Assembly: GCA_020402945.1 (NCBI GenBank)
Contig: JADBYQ010000052.1
Coordinates: forward strand, 42,834-106,833
Source: Cytophagales bacterium
GTDB taxonomy: Bacteria > Bacteroidota > Bacteroidia > Cytophagales > Cyclobacteriaceae
DNA length: 64,000 nucleotides
Direction of reading: 5' to 3'
Part shown: piece after piece, positions 27,901 to 36,614 of the stretch
How the letters are laid out: each line of letters begins with the position of its first letter
Numbering within the stretch: the stretch's first letter is position 1
The notes under the pieces: model-generated
Told to the model about the DNA's origin: nothing
What the model saw: only the letters and a program-made list of their open reading frames with translations
Database searches by the model: none
Translations under genes and position numbers: made by a program

Positions 27901-28147
27901 TACCCGCTTTCCGCTGCTCTTCAATAATTTCAATCGCCAAATCTTGACTTTCTCCATTAGAAAAAGCACTTAGGTATTGAAGAATCCGGTCCTTCATCTC
28001 TTGAGTGCTCTTATTGGTAAATGTCATCGCCAGAATGTAACGAAAATAGTCTGGGCGTCTTAGTGCTAAACGGATATACTCGCGCGCCAAAACCCGTGTC
28101 TTGCCGGAACCTGCAGACGAACGATAGATATGAAAGGGTTTTTCCAA
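24959..28147 (-). CDS. AddA-like UvrD/RecB helicase-nuclease
   Basis: This is a superfamily 1A DNA helicase with a C-terminal nuclease domain. Motif I is SSAGSGKT (about residues 10-17), motif II DEFQD, motif III GDIKQSIYRWRGGD, motif IV region LDTNYRS, motif V ITIHKAKGLQF and motif VI NLLYVAFTRA. The C-terminus carries RIDRVVMKGDQVWVVDYKTG, the PD-(D/E)XK active site. The start is TTG at 28147: an in-frame stop (TAA at 28169-28171) lies eight codons upstream and no ATG or GTG is available. It is paired with the AddB-like gene 4 bp downstream. Confidence 0.93.
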   Translation of the reverse strand: MEKPFHIYRSSAGSGKTRVLAREYIRLALRRPDYFRYILAMTFTNKSTQEMKDRILQYLSAFSNGESQDLAIEIIEEQRKAGIWLTPIDLRKKSKEILDFLLHHYSEFSINTIDAFFQRIIRSFTRETGLLGNFRLEVDNAAVQEEVIALLMAQLKGNAELRSWVLDFSMEKMKDGNDWDVRKALLSFSKLIEKEDFKRIEDSVLRVTDDKAFFKTFRKRLNEKKYSIERTVSETAKQLMEEFEESRLVPDDFAGKSKGLYSYIRRLSKEVDLPSNTVGEVIGDPEKWAHKSSKNFAMIQVLARSKWQPDLATLVDFIQQNIEAYLSIDQVLKNLYSFGLLSDILRTQRKYLSDENVMLLSDAPQFLNKLMQEQDTSFIYEKVGSFYRHFLLDEFQDTSGLQWKNLLPLIQNGIAQNYSSLIVGDIKQSIYRWRGGDLSILQNQLEKDISKALTTTENLDTNYRSNGNIVSFNNALFETASQLIAAHTETAFPQEAYKHVQQKAFVEPTHGYVKIQFLESEEDMLFKEVALRRLPLLVEELQGKGIAIKDIAFLVRDNREGKLIANRFMEYRTSPDAKEDYKYDVVSNESLMVDRASCVLVLLNALRVINNLDHHIARAHLAYEYQKLWPTQAFSALNELFSDSRTKSFEKWIPPSFLQQREKLLALPLFEMVENLIHIFNLGKVTNEVVYLQSFQDIIQEFSQREKNDVNSFLDWWELNRQKKSIQVAGGVNAAQIITIHKAKGLQFKYVIIPFLDWELGHKNKDVLLWCQSDHPLFRDAGFIPIKYVSKLEDTVFKEAYEEETRRVFLDNLNLLYVAFTRAELGLMAFAPEVKNDPKNEQKLTHVGQLVYKAINGNTFLKSSWSDEKKSLEIGEIGIICKRQENAQGIVSLTSYTVTPWRDRLQVRTSGMEFFSPSQKREKINYGIFLHALLSQIRTKQDVTMVITNAMLNGTINEREKWELEELINWVVDLPVLQPCFDAGSTSKTEASLFTTDGSERRIDRVVMKGDQVWVVDYKTGVPSAKDEAQVKDYLVLLGQMGWKRATGYLVYFEERKWVEVK

Positions 28148-28271
28148 AGGGCGACTTAAACCGCCTAGTTACGATTTTTTTGTTGGTTACGAAATGCTGG
28201 ATTCCACTTTCAAAACAGCAAAACAATTGTTGAACGGGAGGATAATTTTCTTACATTCGAGAAGTCTATAT

Positions 28272-30554
28272 ATGCGAAAACTATACCTTTTGTGGCCTAG
28301 GCTGATCTATTCATTTCCTATACAGCTATTGCTAAACAATTTTAGAAGAAACATCGTCCTGATGATATGCTGGGTGCTTCTTTTTGCCATGATGACGGGA
28401 AAATTTGGCAAATACCTTGGCATCCCCTATTTGTTCCTCGATCCAGAATATCTTAATCAAGTAAACTTCATGAGTTTTTTCTGGTTGGGCCTTCTTTCCG
28501 CAGGGTTTGCGATGGCTTTCCACATTACTTGCTATATCTCCGATGGACACCGTTTTTCATTTGTCGGCACCTTGCCTAGCCCCTTCCGCAAATTTGTTAT
28601 CAACAACAGTATTATCCCAATTGTTTTTTTAGTCGTCTATATATACCAAGTGATTGTGTTTCAAATACACAACGAGCATTGTTCAACAGGTCAACTTATT
28701 TCCAGAATCGGTGGATTTTTGGTTGGATATGTTTTTATGACTTTTCTTTTTTCCCTCTACTTCAAGTTTACTAACAAAGATATCTTCAGGTACATGGTTT
28801 GCCGAATTGATGAAAAAATCAAAGACAATGTAAAAGTAACTCGGGCTAGTGCGATGAAAAAACTTGACATCGCCCGCAAGAAACAAGTCCGAGTAGACCG
28901 TTATATAAGTAGTAACTTATCGATAAAACCGGTTGAAGATATCAACTTCTTTGATCGCTCTACGGTGCTACAGGTATTCGATCAAAATCATTTCAATCTC
29001 GTCATTATTGAACTTTTTATTTTCTTCATGGTGACGATTCTTGGAATCTTTAAAGATTACCCAGCCTTTCAGTTACCTGCAGCCGCCAGCTTTATGACTT
29101 TCCTGACTATTTTCGTTATGCTCTTTGGTGCATTCTCCTATTGGTTTGGCGGTTGGTCATCTACTGTGGGATTAATTGTTTTTCTAGTCATTAACTTTTT
29201 GGTGGGCGATGATTTCTTTTCAAAAAAATATCAGGCTTTTGGGATGGATTACAGTATGATGGCATCGCCATATAATTCAGCGGTGATTCAGCAGCAGATA
29301 GATAGCGCATCCATCGAACAAGACCGAGCAGCTACATTGGTTCAATTAGAAAACTGGAAAAATAAGTTCGTTGGGCAAGACAAGCCGAAGCTCGTACTAT
29401 TGTGCGCAAGCGGGGGCGGCAAGAGAGCTGCCCTATGGACGCTCAACGCCTTGCAACAAGCAGATAGCTTGACCAAGGGTAAGTTAATGGAAAATGCGGT
29501 GCTCATTACAGGCGCATCGGGTGGACTGATTGGGGCCAGCTATTTCCGCGAACTGGTACTAAGAAAAAAACTAGGAGAACCTATACAACCCTACGCCAAT
29601 ATTCATCGTCAACGAATATCTACCGACAATTTGAACCCCCTCATTTTTAGCCTCCTTGCCAACGATCTATTTGTTGGATTTACGAAATTCAACTATGGTG
29701 GACTGTCTTATCAGCGAGATCGAGCCTACACCTTTGAAGATCAACTTAATCAAATTACCGAGGGGCTGATGGATCGACCTATTGTATCATACAATCAGTA
29801 CGAAACGGCAGGTATTATCCCACTTCTAATATTATCTCCTACTGTCATAAACGATGGACGTAAAATCTACATCGCTTCCCGTCCCATTGGATTTATGAAT
29901 GCAGAGCTTGAAAATTTTAGCGACTACAACACGGAGAAAGTGAGCGGAGTTGATTTTCATCGATTTTTTAAAGATCAAGGCGCTGAAAACCTGCGCTTTC
30001 TTTCAGCACTGCGGATGAGTGCCACTTTTCCTTATATTACACCAAATACTACACTTCCAACCAACCCGCCAATTCAAATGATGGACGCGGGCATCTCGGA
30101 TAACTTTGGCCTCTCCGATGCAGTAAGGTTCGTTTATGCATTTAGGGATTGGATAACCAAAAATACCTCGGGCGTAATTTTCGTTTCCATTCGCGATTCA
30201 CCCAAACTGCATACTATTGCAGAGAAGAAAGGCCAAACCATTTTGGACGCTGTGACTCAGCCAATTAGTTCGGTCTACAACAATTTCGAGAATTTTCAAG
30301 ACATAACCAGCGACTTGCTTATAGGTCAGGCACATTCATGGCTGAACGCGCCTATTGATCGAGTCGATATCCAATATCAAGCAGAAAGCTACCTAGATCT
30401 ACTGCAAGGAATGGATAGTATCCGTCAAAACAATGCGCGAGCTTCACTAAGCTGGAGGTTGACAACCCGTGAAAAAGAAGGTATCGTTTCCAACATCAAC
30501 TCCGAAAAGAATAAAATCGAATTGAAAAAACTCAAATTTTTGTTAAGCAATTGA
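28272..30554 (+). CDS. Patatin-like phospholipase with N-terminal membrane domain
   Basis: The N-terminal 360 residues contain about six to eight hydrophobic segments; the C-terminal half is a patatin lipase. The glycine-rich oxyanion loop is CASGGGKRAALW near residue 378, the nucleophile Ser416 lies in TGASGG (GXSXG) and the second catalytic residue is Asp605 in MMDAGISDN. The tracked start at 28194 adds 26 residues; ATG 28272 (MRKLYLLWPR) precedes the first hydrophobic segment and is preferred, giving 760 aa. It likely acts on membrane phospholipids at the inner face. It overlaps the convergent GT9 gene by 12 bp. Confidence 0.88.
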   Translation: MRKLYLLWPRLIYSFPIQLLLNNFRRNIVLMICWVLLFAMMTGKFGKYLGIPYLFLDPEYLNQVNFMSFFWLGLLSAGFAMAFHITCYISDGHRFSFVGTLPSPFRKFVINNSIIPIVFLVVYIYQVIVFQIHNEHCSTGQLISRIGGFLVGYVFMTFLFSLYFKFTNKDIFRYMVCRIDEKIKDNVKVTRASAMKKLDIARKKQVRVDRYISSNLSIKPVEDINFFDRSTVLQVFDQNHFNLVIIELFIFFMVTILGIFKDYPAFQLPAAASFMTFLTIFVMLFGAFSYWFGGWSSTVGLIVFLVINFLVGDDFFSKKYQAFGMDYSMMASPYNSAVIQQQIDSASIEQDRAATLVQLENWKNKFVGQDKPKLVLLCASGGGKRAALWTLNALQQADSLTKGKLMENAVLITGASGGLIGASYFRELVLRKKLGEPIQPYANIHRQRISTDNLNPLIFSLLANDLFVGFTKFNYGGLSYQRDRAYTFEDQLNQITEGLMDRPIVSYNQYETAGIIPLLILSPTVINDGRKIYIASRPIGFMNAELENFSDYNTEKVSGVDFHRFFKDQGAENLRFLSALRMSATFPYITPNTTLPTNPPIQMMDAGISDNFGLSDAVRFVYAFRDWITKNTSGVIFVSIRDSPKLHTIAEKKGQTILDAVTQPISSVYNNFENFQDITSDLLIGQAHSWLNAPIDRVDIQYQAESYLDLLQGMDSIRQNNARASLSWRLTTREKEGIVSNINSEKNKIELKKLKFLLSN

Positions 30555-31535
30555 GCGCATTACCGACTCAATAGCAATTGTTTGAGCGCACTTAAAGTGA
30601 CCCTTCGGGCAGTCTTTAAATCCATGTAACCCGCAAGGACGACAATCCAATTTTTCTTTTGTTTCTATAACTGTAGAATTGCTCGACAAAGGACCAAAAC
30701 CAAATGATGGAACGGTAGAACAATAGATCACCGTAACCGGTGCATTCATAGCCGAAGCAAGGTGCATGGGTGCTGAGTCATTCACAAAATTCATCTGCGC
30801 ATTTCTCATCAACGCAGCCGACTGCAAAAAACTGAGTTTACCCGATAAATTGATCACCGATGAAACCCCAGACGCTAATCGAATGGATTCACATACAATA
30901 TGATCGCTGGGGGCACCTAACAGGTAAATCGACTTCACTAGTTTATGATTACATCGAATGAATTCGATCCATTTCTCTGTAGGCCACTGTTTTGTAAACC
31001 AAACCGAAGTCGGAGCAATACAGTAGTAAGACGATGTTTGATATCCTCTTATGAAATCATTGTCACCAGTAGAGGGATAGAGACGAGGCATTGCGGTTCT
31101 GCTATCCGTTAGTGGTTCTATTAACTTTTGGTTACGTTCGATTTCATGGAGATGACCAATTTGGTGTTTTATTTTAGAAGTAAATGAAAACGAGAATGGA
31201 TTTTTATCAAATCCAATTTTAGTCTTGGCACCAGAAAAAAGTGTGATTATACCAGTTGTCGCAAAACGTTGAACATTGAGCAGCACCTCATATTTTGTTC
31301 TGCGTATTTTCCGAATCAACAAAAAAAGATTTCGATACTTTTTCTGTTTATCAAAAACAATTACTTCTCGAACAAATGGATGATTGACCAACAATGATTC
31401 ATTTCCTTTTCTGAGCAGAAAATCTATAGTTGCATCGGGGTAGAATTGATGAATTTTCTCTACGAGTGCCGTGGCCAAGATCACATCACCAATAAAAGCC
31501 GTTTGAATAACCAAAAAAGATTTCGGTCGCTCCAC
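30543..31535 (-). CDS. Glycosyltransferase family 9 (heptosyltransferase-like)
   Basis: This resembles ADP-heptose:LPS heptosyltransferases of the GT-B fold. The 330-aa protein has the N-terminal motif QTAFIGDVILATALV, and the C-terminal nucleotide-sugar site NDSAPMHLASAMNAPVTVIY near residues 245-265. The exact sugar transferred is not evident. It starts with GTG at 31535, 5 bp downstream of the pyrophosphatase stop, so the two genes are probably cotranscribed. Pyrophosphatase activity would pull biosynthetic reactions forward, but a direct link is not shown. Confidence 0.88.
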   Translation of the reverse strand: MERPKSFLVIQTAFIGDVILATALVEKIHQFYPDATIDFLLRKGNESLLVNHPFVREVIVFDKQKKYRNLFLLIRKIRRTKYEVLLNVQRFATTGIITLFSGAKTKIGFDKNPFSFSFTSKIKHQIGHLHEIERNQKLIEPLTDSRTAMPRLYPSTGDNDFIRGYQTSSYYCIAPTSVWFTKQWPTEKWIEFIRCNHKLVKSIYLLGAPSDHIVCESIRLASGVSSVINLSGKLSFLQSAALMRNAQMNFVNDSAPMHLASAMNAPVTVIYCSTVPSFGFGPLSSNSTVIETKEKLDCRPCGLHGFKDCPKGHFKCAQTIAIESVMRSIA

Positions 31536-31540
31536 TACTT

Positions 31541-32071
31541 TTAATTTTCTGATTTATAGTAGGTGACAGCTTTGGAGATAATCTCGAGTGCAATTTCTTG
31601 TCCCTGAAACTCAGGCACGGTAACCACTTTGTTTTCAAGTTTTTTATAGCTCTCAAAAAACTCCTTCAGTTCTAACTTAAAATGAGCCGCCAATTCGCTG
31701 ATATCTCTTAAGTGTTTTGTGTTTGCATCGTTTTCTGCGACTGCCAGAATCTTGTCATCGGCCAATCCCTGATCGATCATACGCATCACCCCTACCACGC
31801 GCGCTGGAACTAAACACAAAGGTTGAATAGGCTCTCTACACAAAATCATAATGTCTAGCGGATCCATATCATCACCCAGTGTCTGTGGTATAAATCCATA
31901 ATTGGCGGGGTAGTACACCGCAGAGTAAAGAATTCGATCAAGCTTCAGTAAACCAGTTTCCTTATCTACTTCATACTTTGTTCTCATCCCGGTCGATATC
32001 TCAATAATCCCATTGACAAATTCAGGAGGGTTTGATCCGATAGGGGCTTCATGCCAAGGGTGTTTAATCAT
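31541..32071 (-). CDS. ppa: Inorganic pyrophosphatase (family I)
   Basis: This is a soluble enzyme hydrolysing pyrophosphate to phosphate, driving nucleic acid, lipid and nucleotide synthesis. Its length of 176 aa equals that of the E. coli enzyme. The metal-binding signature DMDPLDIM is at about residues 67-74, with further conserved acidic residues in YKSEN-proximal and central strands. It is the first gene of a two-gene unit with the GT9 gene, separated from the efflux pair upstream by a strong terminator. Confidence 0.97.
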   Translation of the reverse strand: MIKHPWHEAPIGSNPPEFVNGIIEISTGMRTKYEVDKETGLLKLDRILYSAVYYPANYGFIPQTLGDDMDPLDIMILCREPIQPLCLVPARVVGVMRMIDQGLADDKILAVAENDANTKHLRDISELAAHFKLELKEFFESYKKLENKVVTVPEFQGQEIALEIISKAVTYYKSEN

Positions 32072-32093
32072 ACTTCGGTTTTTGAAGCAAGGT

Positions 32094-32133
32094 AATAATA
32101 AAAAAAGTTGGCTGACAACTGGTGTCAGCCAAC
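32094..32133 (-). terminator. Strong Rho-independent terminator after MFP gene
   Basis: Read on the minus strand, an exact 11-bp stem (GTTGGCTGACA/TGTCAGCCAAC, plus-strand 32107-32117 and 32123-32133) with a 5-nt loop is followed by a run of seven T. It ends the TolC/MacA-type operon before ppa. Confidence 0.92.
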
Positions 32134-32163
32134 ATCTTCCATGTTTACTGTATCGTCTACGAC

Positions 32164-33549
32164 TTATTTTTTATCGTCCTTTTTATCATCCTTTTTCATG
32201 GCCTGCACAATTTTGTCACCATCCTTCAACCGTTTGGAAACAACCAGAAACGGACCCGTAACCACTTCCACGCTATCGGCAAGACCAGAGATGATTTCGA
32301 TGTTATCATAGTCGCTGATACCTGTCTTTACTTCCACCATTTTCGCTACGCCTTTGTCATTGACAAACACCACTACTTTGTCTTCCTTTTTCTCGACCTT
32401 TGCTTTATTGTCTGACACTTGAGGTTTTTCATCATCATCGTCTTTTGGTGGACCGCCCTCTGTTTTATTGTCTTTTTCGGTGTTGCGGGTAGTCACTGCC
32501 GTCAACGGAACAGACAACACATTATCTTTCTTGGTCGTAATAATTTCCACACTGGCAGTCATCCCCGGGCGGAAAGGGAAACGATTTCCTTGTTTGATTA
32601 AATCTTCATAGGAAGAACGAAGGATCAATATCCGAACTTCAAATTCCGTAATCGCATCGGCCGAGGTTTTATCGCGAGCTGTATTAGCAATATTGGTTAC
32701 AATTCCCTTAAACTGCTTTTCCGTGCTGGCATAAGAGTCTACATCGATCAAAACTGTGTCATTCAAATGAACCCGAACGATATCATTTTCATTCACGTTC
32801 ACACGAACCTCCATCTTGTTAAGGTCAGCAATACGAAGCATTTCAGTTCCTGTCATCTGCGCTGTTCCAACAACTCGTTCTCCTTTTTTAACGTTAAGTT
32901 TTGACACGATACCTTTCATAGGTGCATACACAGTTGTCCTTCTCACGTTCTCAGCCGATTCTCTAACGGTAGCGTTCGAACTGTTCACCACATATTTAGC
33001 TGCTTCCAGTCCTTGTGTTGCCGACCTTAAATCATTTTGAGCCACCTTATAATTCTGTTGCGCAAGCTGCCAATCTGCTTCTGAAATTACCTTTTCGTTC
33101 CAGAGCTTTTCTTGTCTTTTATAATCTTGCTCAGAGCGCATGAAAGTTGCCTCCGCCCTCGACAAAGAAGCTCTTGAAGATTCCAGATTTGCTTTTTGCT
33201 GGCTGAGCAAAGCCTCCGACCTCTCTAACTGACTGAGCCATACATCAGGCCTAATTTTTACCAACACTTTTCCGGTTGAAACAGAATCTCCGTCTTGAAC
33301 ATTCAACTCAATAATTTCTCCAGATACTTCAGGTGCCAATTTCACTTCGATCACAGGTTGAACAGTGCCCGAAGCACTTACTTTTTCTGTAATGGATGTC
33401 TTCTTTGACTTTGTGAACTCCACCTCCAAATCGCGCGATTTGCCTATCCATCCCTGGGACTTGCCTAGCACTAAAAAGATGATGAGGAAAACAACGATTC
33501 CAATTCCCCAGTAAAGGAGCTTGTTAGATTTTTTCTTTTGCTTTGCCAT
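32164..33549 (-). CDS. MacA-like membrane fusion protein
   Basis: This is a periplasmic adaptor with an uncleaved N-terminal membrane anchor (LLYWGIGIVVFLIIFLVLG, residues 10-28), a barrel-sandwich domain, a long helical hairpin (about 110-200, rich in Ala/Gln/Glu) and a beta-barrel. The membrane-proximal region is interrupted by an acidic/lysine low-complexity insert (about 360-395: DDDDEK, KVEKKEDK), and the protein ends in KKDDKKDDKK. The architecture fits ABC-type MacA adaptors rather than RND lipoproteins. It lies 12 bp after tolC, but no MacB-type transporter follows, as a terminator and ppa come next. Confidence 0.88.
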   Translation of the reverse strand: MAKQKKKSNKLLYWGIGIVVFLIIFLVLGKSQGWIGKSRDLEVEFTKSKKTSITEKVSASGTVQPVIEVKLAPEVSGEIIELNVQDGDSVSTGKVLVKIRPDVWLSQLERSEALLSQQKANLESSRASLSRAEATFMRSEQDYKRQEKLWNEKVISEADWQLAQQNYKVAQNDLRSATQGLEAAKYVVNSSNATVRESAENVRRTTVYAPMKGIVSKLNVKKGERVVGTAQMTGTEMLRIADLNKMEVRVNVNENDIVRVHLNDTVLIDVDSYASTEKQFKGIVTNIANTARDKTSADAITEFEVRILILRSSYEDLIKQGNRFPFRPGMTASVEIITTKKDNVLSVPLTAVTTRNTEKDNKTEGGPPKDDDDEKPQVSDNKAKVEKKEDKVVVFVNDKGVAKMVEVKTGISDYDNIEIISGLADSVEVVTGPFLVVSKRLKDGDKIVQAMKKDDKKDDKK

Positions 33550-33561
33550 TCGTAAAAAGTA

Positions 33562-34998
33562 TTAATAGTCTATTGGTTTACCTTGATAAAAGTCGAGTAC
33601 TTTCTTTTTGAAGATCAAGTCATACTTAGCTCTCACCTGATCTGATTTAGCTTGAAATAAATTATTCTCTGACACTTGATAATCTACGTAGTTGGAAGCT
33701 CCAGCATCATAGCGCTGTTTTGTCATACGAAAAGCTTCTTCGCGGGCCTTCACTGCTTTCGCAGAAGAGGCAAAGGTTTTGGCGGCAGCCGTAGCATCAT
33801 TGTGTGCTGTTTCAATGGCTTGGCGAAGTCTGTTTTCTACATCGGTTAAGTTGATGAATGCTTGCTCTTTGGTAACCTTATTTCTTAACACGTTTGCCCT
33901 CGCATTGAATGCATTAAAGACAGGAATGGTTAGCCCAATTGACACCGTTTGTGCAATATTATCTGATATCTGATTGTTAAAAGGTTTTTCAACTATTTCA
34001 CCTCCAATTGTGGCAGACCTAAAAGATCTAACAACTTGGGTTTGATCGTTCCCCAAGTAGCCAATAACCGGACTTGGGTCAATGATGCCATTTTGAAAAA
34101 TCTTTGCTGCACTTGAATAATTGGTAAATGCCCCTGCATTTAAATTCAAGCGTGGGTACAGGCTTCCTCTTGCAGCCTTGAGTGCATAATTGGCACTCTC
34201 GGTACGGTAAACAGCTGCTTTTATTTCTGGAAGATTCTGCTTTGCTAAGTCATAGATTTGCTCGGTGGTCTGATCTAGTGATAAATCCTCTACGGTTAGT
34301 GCAGGCACCTCTACTTCCATTTCAGTTGACGCTGGTAATTGCAAAGACTGTTTCAATTGAAGAAGTGATAAGTTGTAGTTATTCTCCCGCTGAATGAGGT
34401 TGAGTTCGTTAGTCGCATCTTGTGCCTCTAAATCGAGTACGTTACCCAGCGGAACGGAGCCGGCTTGTTCCAATTTTTTAGTTCGTTCCAATTGTTGTTG
34501 AGTTGTCTTCAATTGAAACTGTGCGTTTTGAAGAAGCTCTTGATTAAAAATAACAGAAGTGTAAAAAGTAATTACAGAAAGTATCACATCGTTCTTTGCC
34601 TTAGTCAGATCATTTTCGGCTGCTGCCTTATCGTTAACACTTTGCTTGATGGTGTTCAATACTCGAAATGCATTAAAAAGCAAAAGGTTAGCGTTTGCAT
34701 TCGCATTCGCATTATTAATTTGTTGATCAATGAATAGGTTGGTGGTTGGGTCAATTGAACGGCCAAAGTTTGCGCCCCCGGAACCTGACACATTGAGGGA
34801 AGGCAACATCGTATACCTGGATTGATCCAAAGTAATGTCTGCATTGCGCAAGCCAAGCGCACTTCTCTTTACCGTTAAGTTATTTTGTAGTGCAATCTCA
34901 ATACATTCTTTCAGTGTGTAAACCTTTTTGCCGCTTTGGGCAAAAGAGAGAGAGAACAAAAAAACAAAAACAAGTGTTGCTGTAAAATTCTTACTCAT
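33562..34998 (-). CDS. TolC-family outer membrane protein
   Basis: This is an outer membrane channel of 478 aa with a signal peptide (about residues 1-20, ending SFAQ) and two OEP halves. The opening CIEIALQNNLTVKRSALGLR and the C-terminal YDAGASNYVDYQVSENNLFQA are typical of Bacteroidota TolC proteins. It starts 1 bp after the stop of the serine dehydratase beta gene and is followed 12 bp later by the MacA-like gene, which is its evident partner. Confidence 0.93.
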   Translation of the reverse strand: MSKNFTATLVFVFLFSLSFAQSGKKVYTLKECIEIALQNNLTVKRSALGLRNADITLDQSRYTMLPSLNVSGSGGANFGRSIDPTTNLFIDQQINNANANANANLLLFNAFRVLNTIKQSVNDKAAAENDLTKAKNDVILSVITFYTSVIFNQELLQNAQFQLKTTQQQLERTKKLEQAGSVPLGNVLDLEAQDATNELNLIQRENNYNLSLLQLKQSLQLPASTEMEVEVPALTVEDLSLDQTTEQIYDLAKQNLPEIKAAVYRTESANYALKAARGSLYPRLNLNAGAFTNYSSAAKIFQNGIIDPSPVIGYLGNDQTQVVRSFRSATIGGEIVEKPFNNQISDNIAQTVSIGLTIPVFNAFNARANVLRNKVTKEQAFINLTDVENRLRQAIETAHNDATAAAKTFASSAKAVKAREEAFRMTKQRYDAGASNYVDYQVSENNLFQAKSDQVRAKYDLIFKKKVLDFYQGKPIDY

Positions 34999-34999
34999 A

Positions 35000-35677
35000 T
35001 CAACGATTGATGTCTGGTATATAAATTACTTCTTTTATCCAACTGAGACTCTGCAAGTACTCAAATGTTACAGGCTTGATGCCTGAATCCATTTCAATTA
35101 CCTGGCAAGCCAAATCATTTTTTCCTTTTCTCGACACCGACATGGTGGCAATATTGCAGTCATCGTGCGCGATAACATCAGCAATAAATGCAATGCTGCC
35201 TTTTACATCGGCCGCGAAGATAATAATCGTATGTAAATTGGCCGTAAAGTCAGCTTTAAATCCATTGATTTCGGCAATGTTTATCATGCCACCTCCACGA
35301 CTTTCTCCCAACACTTCGACCGTGCGATTACCTTTCGTTAGTTCTAGCCTAATGGTATTGGGGTGCATGGTCGATGCATTTCCAATGGACTTGAACCGGT
35401 AGGTCAAACCTTTTTCACTAGCTATTTCTATCGCGTCTTTAATTCGCTTGTCGTCAGTTGCAAAATCCATGAGGCCGGCCAAGATGGCTCGGTCGCTTCC
35501 GTGGCCTTCATAAGTACGCGCAAAGGAATTATAAAAAATGATCTCAGCTTGATCTGGTATGCCGCCCAAAACCTTAATTGCAGCCTTGGCAATCCTCACC
35601 ACCCCAGCAGTATGGGAACTGGACGGGCCAATCATAACCGGGCCAATCATATCAAAAACACTGCTTTTTTCAGACAT
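35000..35677 (-). CDS. sdaAB: L-serine ammonia-lyase, beta subunit (SdaAB-like)
   Basis: This is one subunit of the iron-sulfur L-serine dehydratase that converts serine to pyruvate and ammonia. The 225-aa chain starts with MSEKSSVFDMIGPVMIGPSS, the family's SSHT substrate-site region, and ends with an ACT domain (about residues 145-222). The alpha subunit that carries the 4Fe-4S cysteines is not in the neighbourhood, so it must be encoded elsewhere. Its stop is 1 bp from the tolC start; cotranscription with an efflux pair is unexpected. Confidence 0.92.
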   Translation of the reverse strand: MSEKSSVFDMIGPVMIGPSSSHTAGVVRIAKAAIKVLGGIPDQAEIIFYNSFARTYEGHGSDRAILAGLMDFATDDKRIKDAIEIASEKGLTYRFKSIGNASTMHPNTIRLELTKGNRTVEVLGESRGGGMINIAEINGFKADFTANLHTIIIFAADVKGSIAFIADVIAHDDCNIATMSVSRKGKNDLACQVIEMDSGIKPVTFEYLQSLSWIKEVIYIPDINR

Positions 35678-35789
35678 ACGCGTTTTTAACGGAAGAAATC
35701 TAAAAAGGGTATTCTTTTGAGGGTATTTTTAACCCTGTTTCTGGTATTTCTTACGAGCGGCAAAAATAAGCTTTTCTTATCTCATAGGC

Positions 35790-36584
35790 CTAAACTGCAA
35801 TTGGCGCTTTGATTGAGGGATGCGATTGATAGTTTACAATCTCAAAATCTTCAAACCGATATTCAAAAATAGAATCTGGCTTACGCTTGATTTTTAGTTC
35901 GGGTAACGGAAACGGCTCTCTTGAAAGTTGAAGTTTGACCTGATCAAGATGATTGTTGTAGAGGTGCGTATCGCCACCTGTCCAAATAAATTCACCAACC
36001 TCTAGGTTACATTGTTGCGCAACCATATATGTTAAAAGTGCATAGCTTGCAATGTTAAAAGGGAGCCCCAAGAACACATCGGTACTTCGTTGAAGTAGCA
36101 TACATGATAACTTACCACCTGCCACATAAAATTGAAACAACGCGTGGCAAGGTGGCAAAGCCATTTTCTCTACATCTGCGGGGTTCCAAGCGGTGACAAT
36201 GTGCCGCCTTGAATCAGGGCTACTTTTAATTTGCTCAATAACTTTTGCTAACTGGTCTATTTTTTCACCATTGCCACCGGGCCAGGAACGCCATTGATAT
36301 CCATAGACCGGCCCCAGATTCCCATCCTTATCAGCCCACTCGTCCCAAATTGAAACACCATTATCCTTCAAATATTTAATGTTGGTGTCTCCGCTAATGA
36401 ACCACAAAAGTTCATGGATGATCGATCGTAGATGCAGTTTCTTTGTAGTAATCAGCGGAAATCCTTTTTGAAGATCGAATCGCATCTGGTATCCAAAAAC
36501 AGAAACTGTTCCAGTGCCTGTCCTGTCTGTCTTACAAATCCCGTTTTTAAGAATGTGTTCGAGTAAGTCGTGATATTCTTTCAT
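35790..36584 (-). CDS. thyA: Thymidylate synthase
   Basis: This enzyme makes dTMP from dUMP using methylenetetrahydrofolate. From ATG 36584 ([12 protein letters not shown]) the protein is 264 aa, the same length as E. coli ThyA; the tracked start at 36614 adds ten residues that are not in the family. Active-site region: [14 protein letters not shown] with the nucleophilic cysteine, the [10 protein letters not shown] loop and the dUMP site [18 protein letters not shown]. It is transcribed alone, with a gene-poor spacer upstream. Dihydrofolate reductase is not adjacent. Confidence 0.98.
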   Translation of the reverse strand: MKEYHDLLEHILKNGICKTDRTGTGTVSVFGYQMRFDLQKGFPLITTKKLHLRSIIHELLWFISGDTNIKYLKDNGVSIWDEWADKDGNLGPVYGYQWRSWPGGNGEKIDQLAKVIEQIKSSPDSRRHIVTAWNPADVEKMALPPCHALFQFYVAGGKLSCMLLQRSTDVFLGLPFNIASYALLTYMVAQQCNLEVGEFIWTGGDTHLYNNHLDQVKLQLSREPFPLPELKIKRKPDSIFEYRFEDFEIVNYQSHPSIKAPIAV

Positions 36585-36614
36585 TCTGTCATTAAGAATC
36601 AAAGTTAAAAACAA

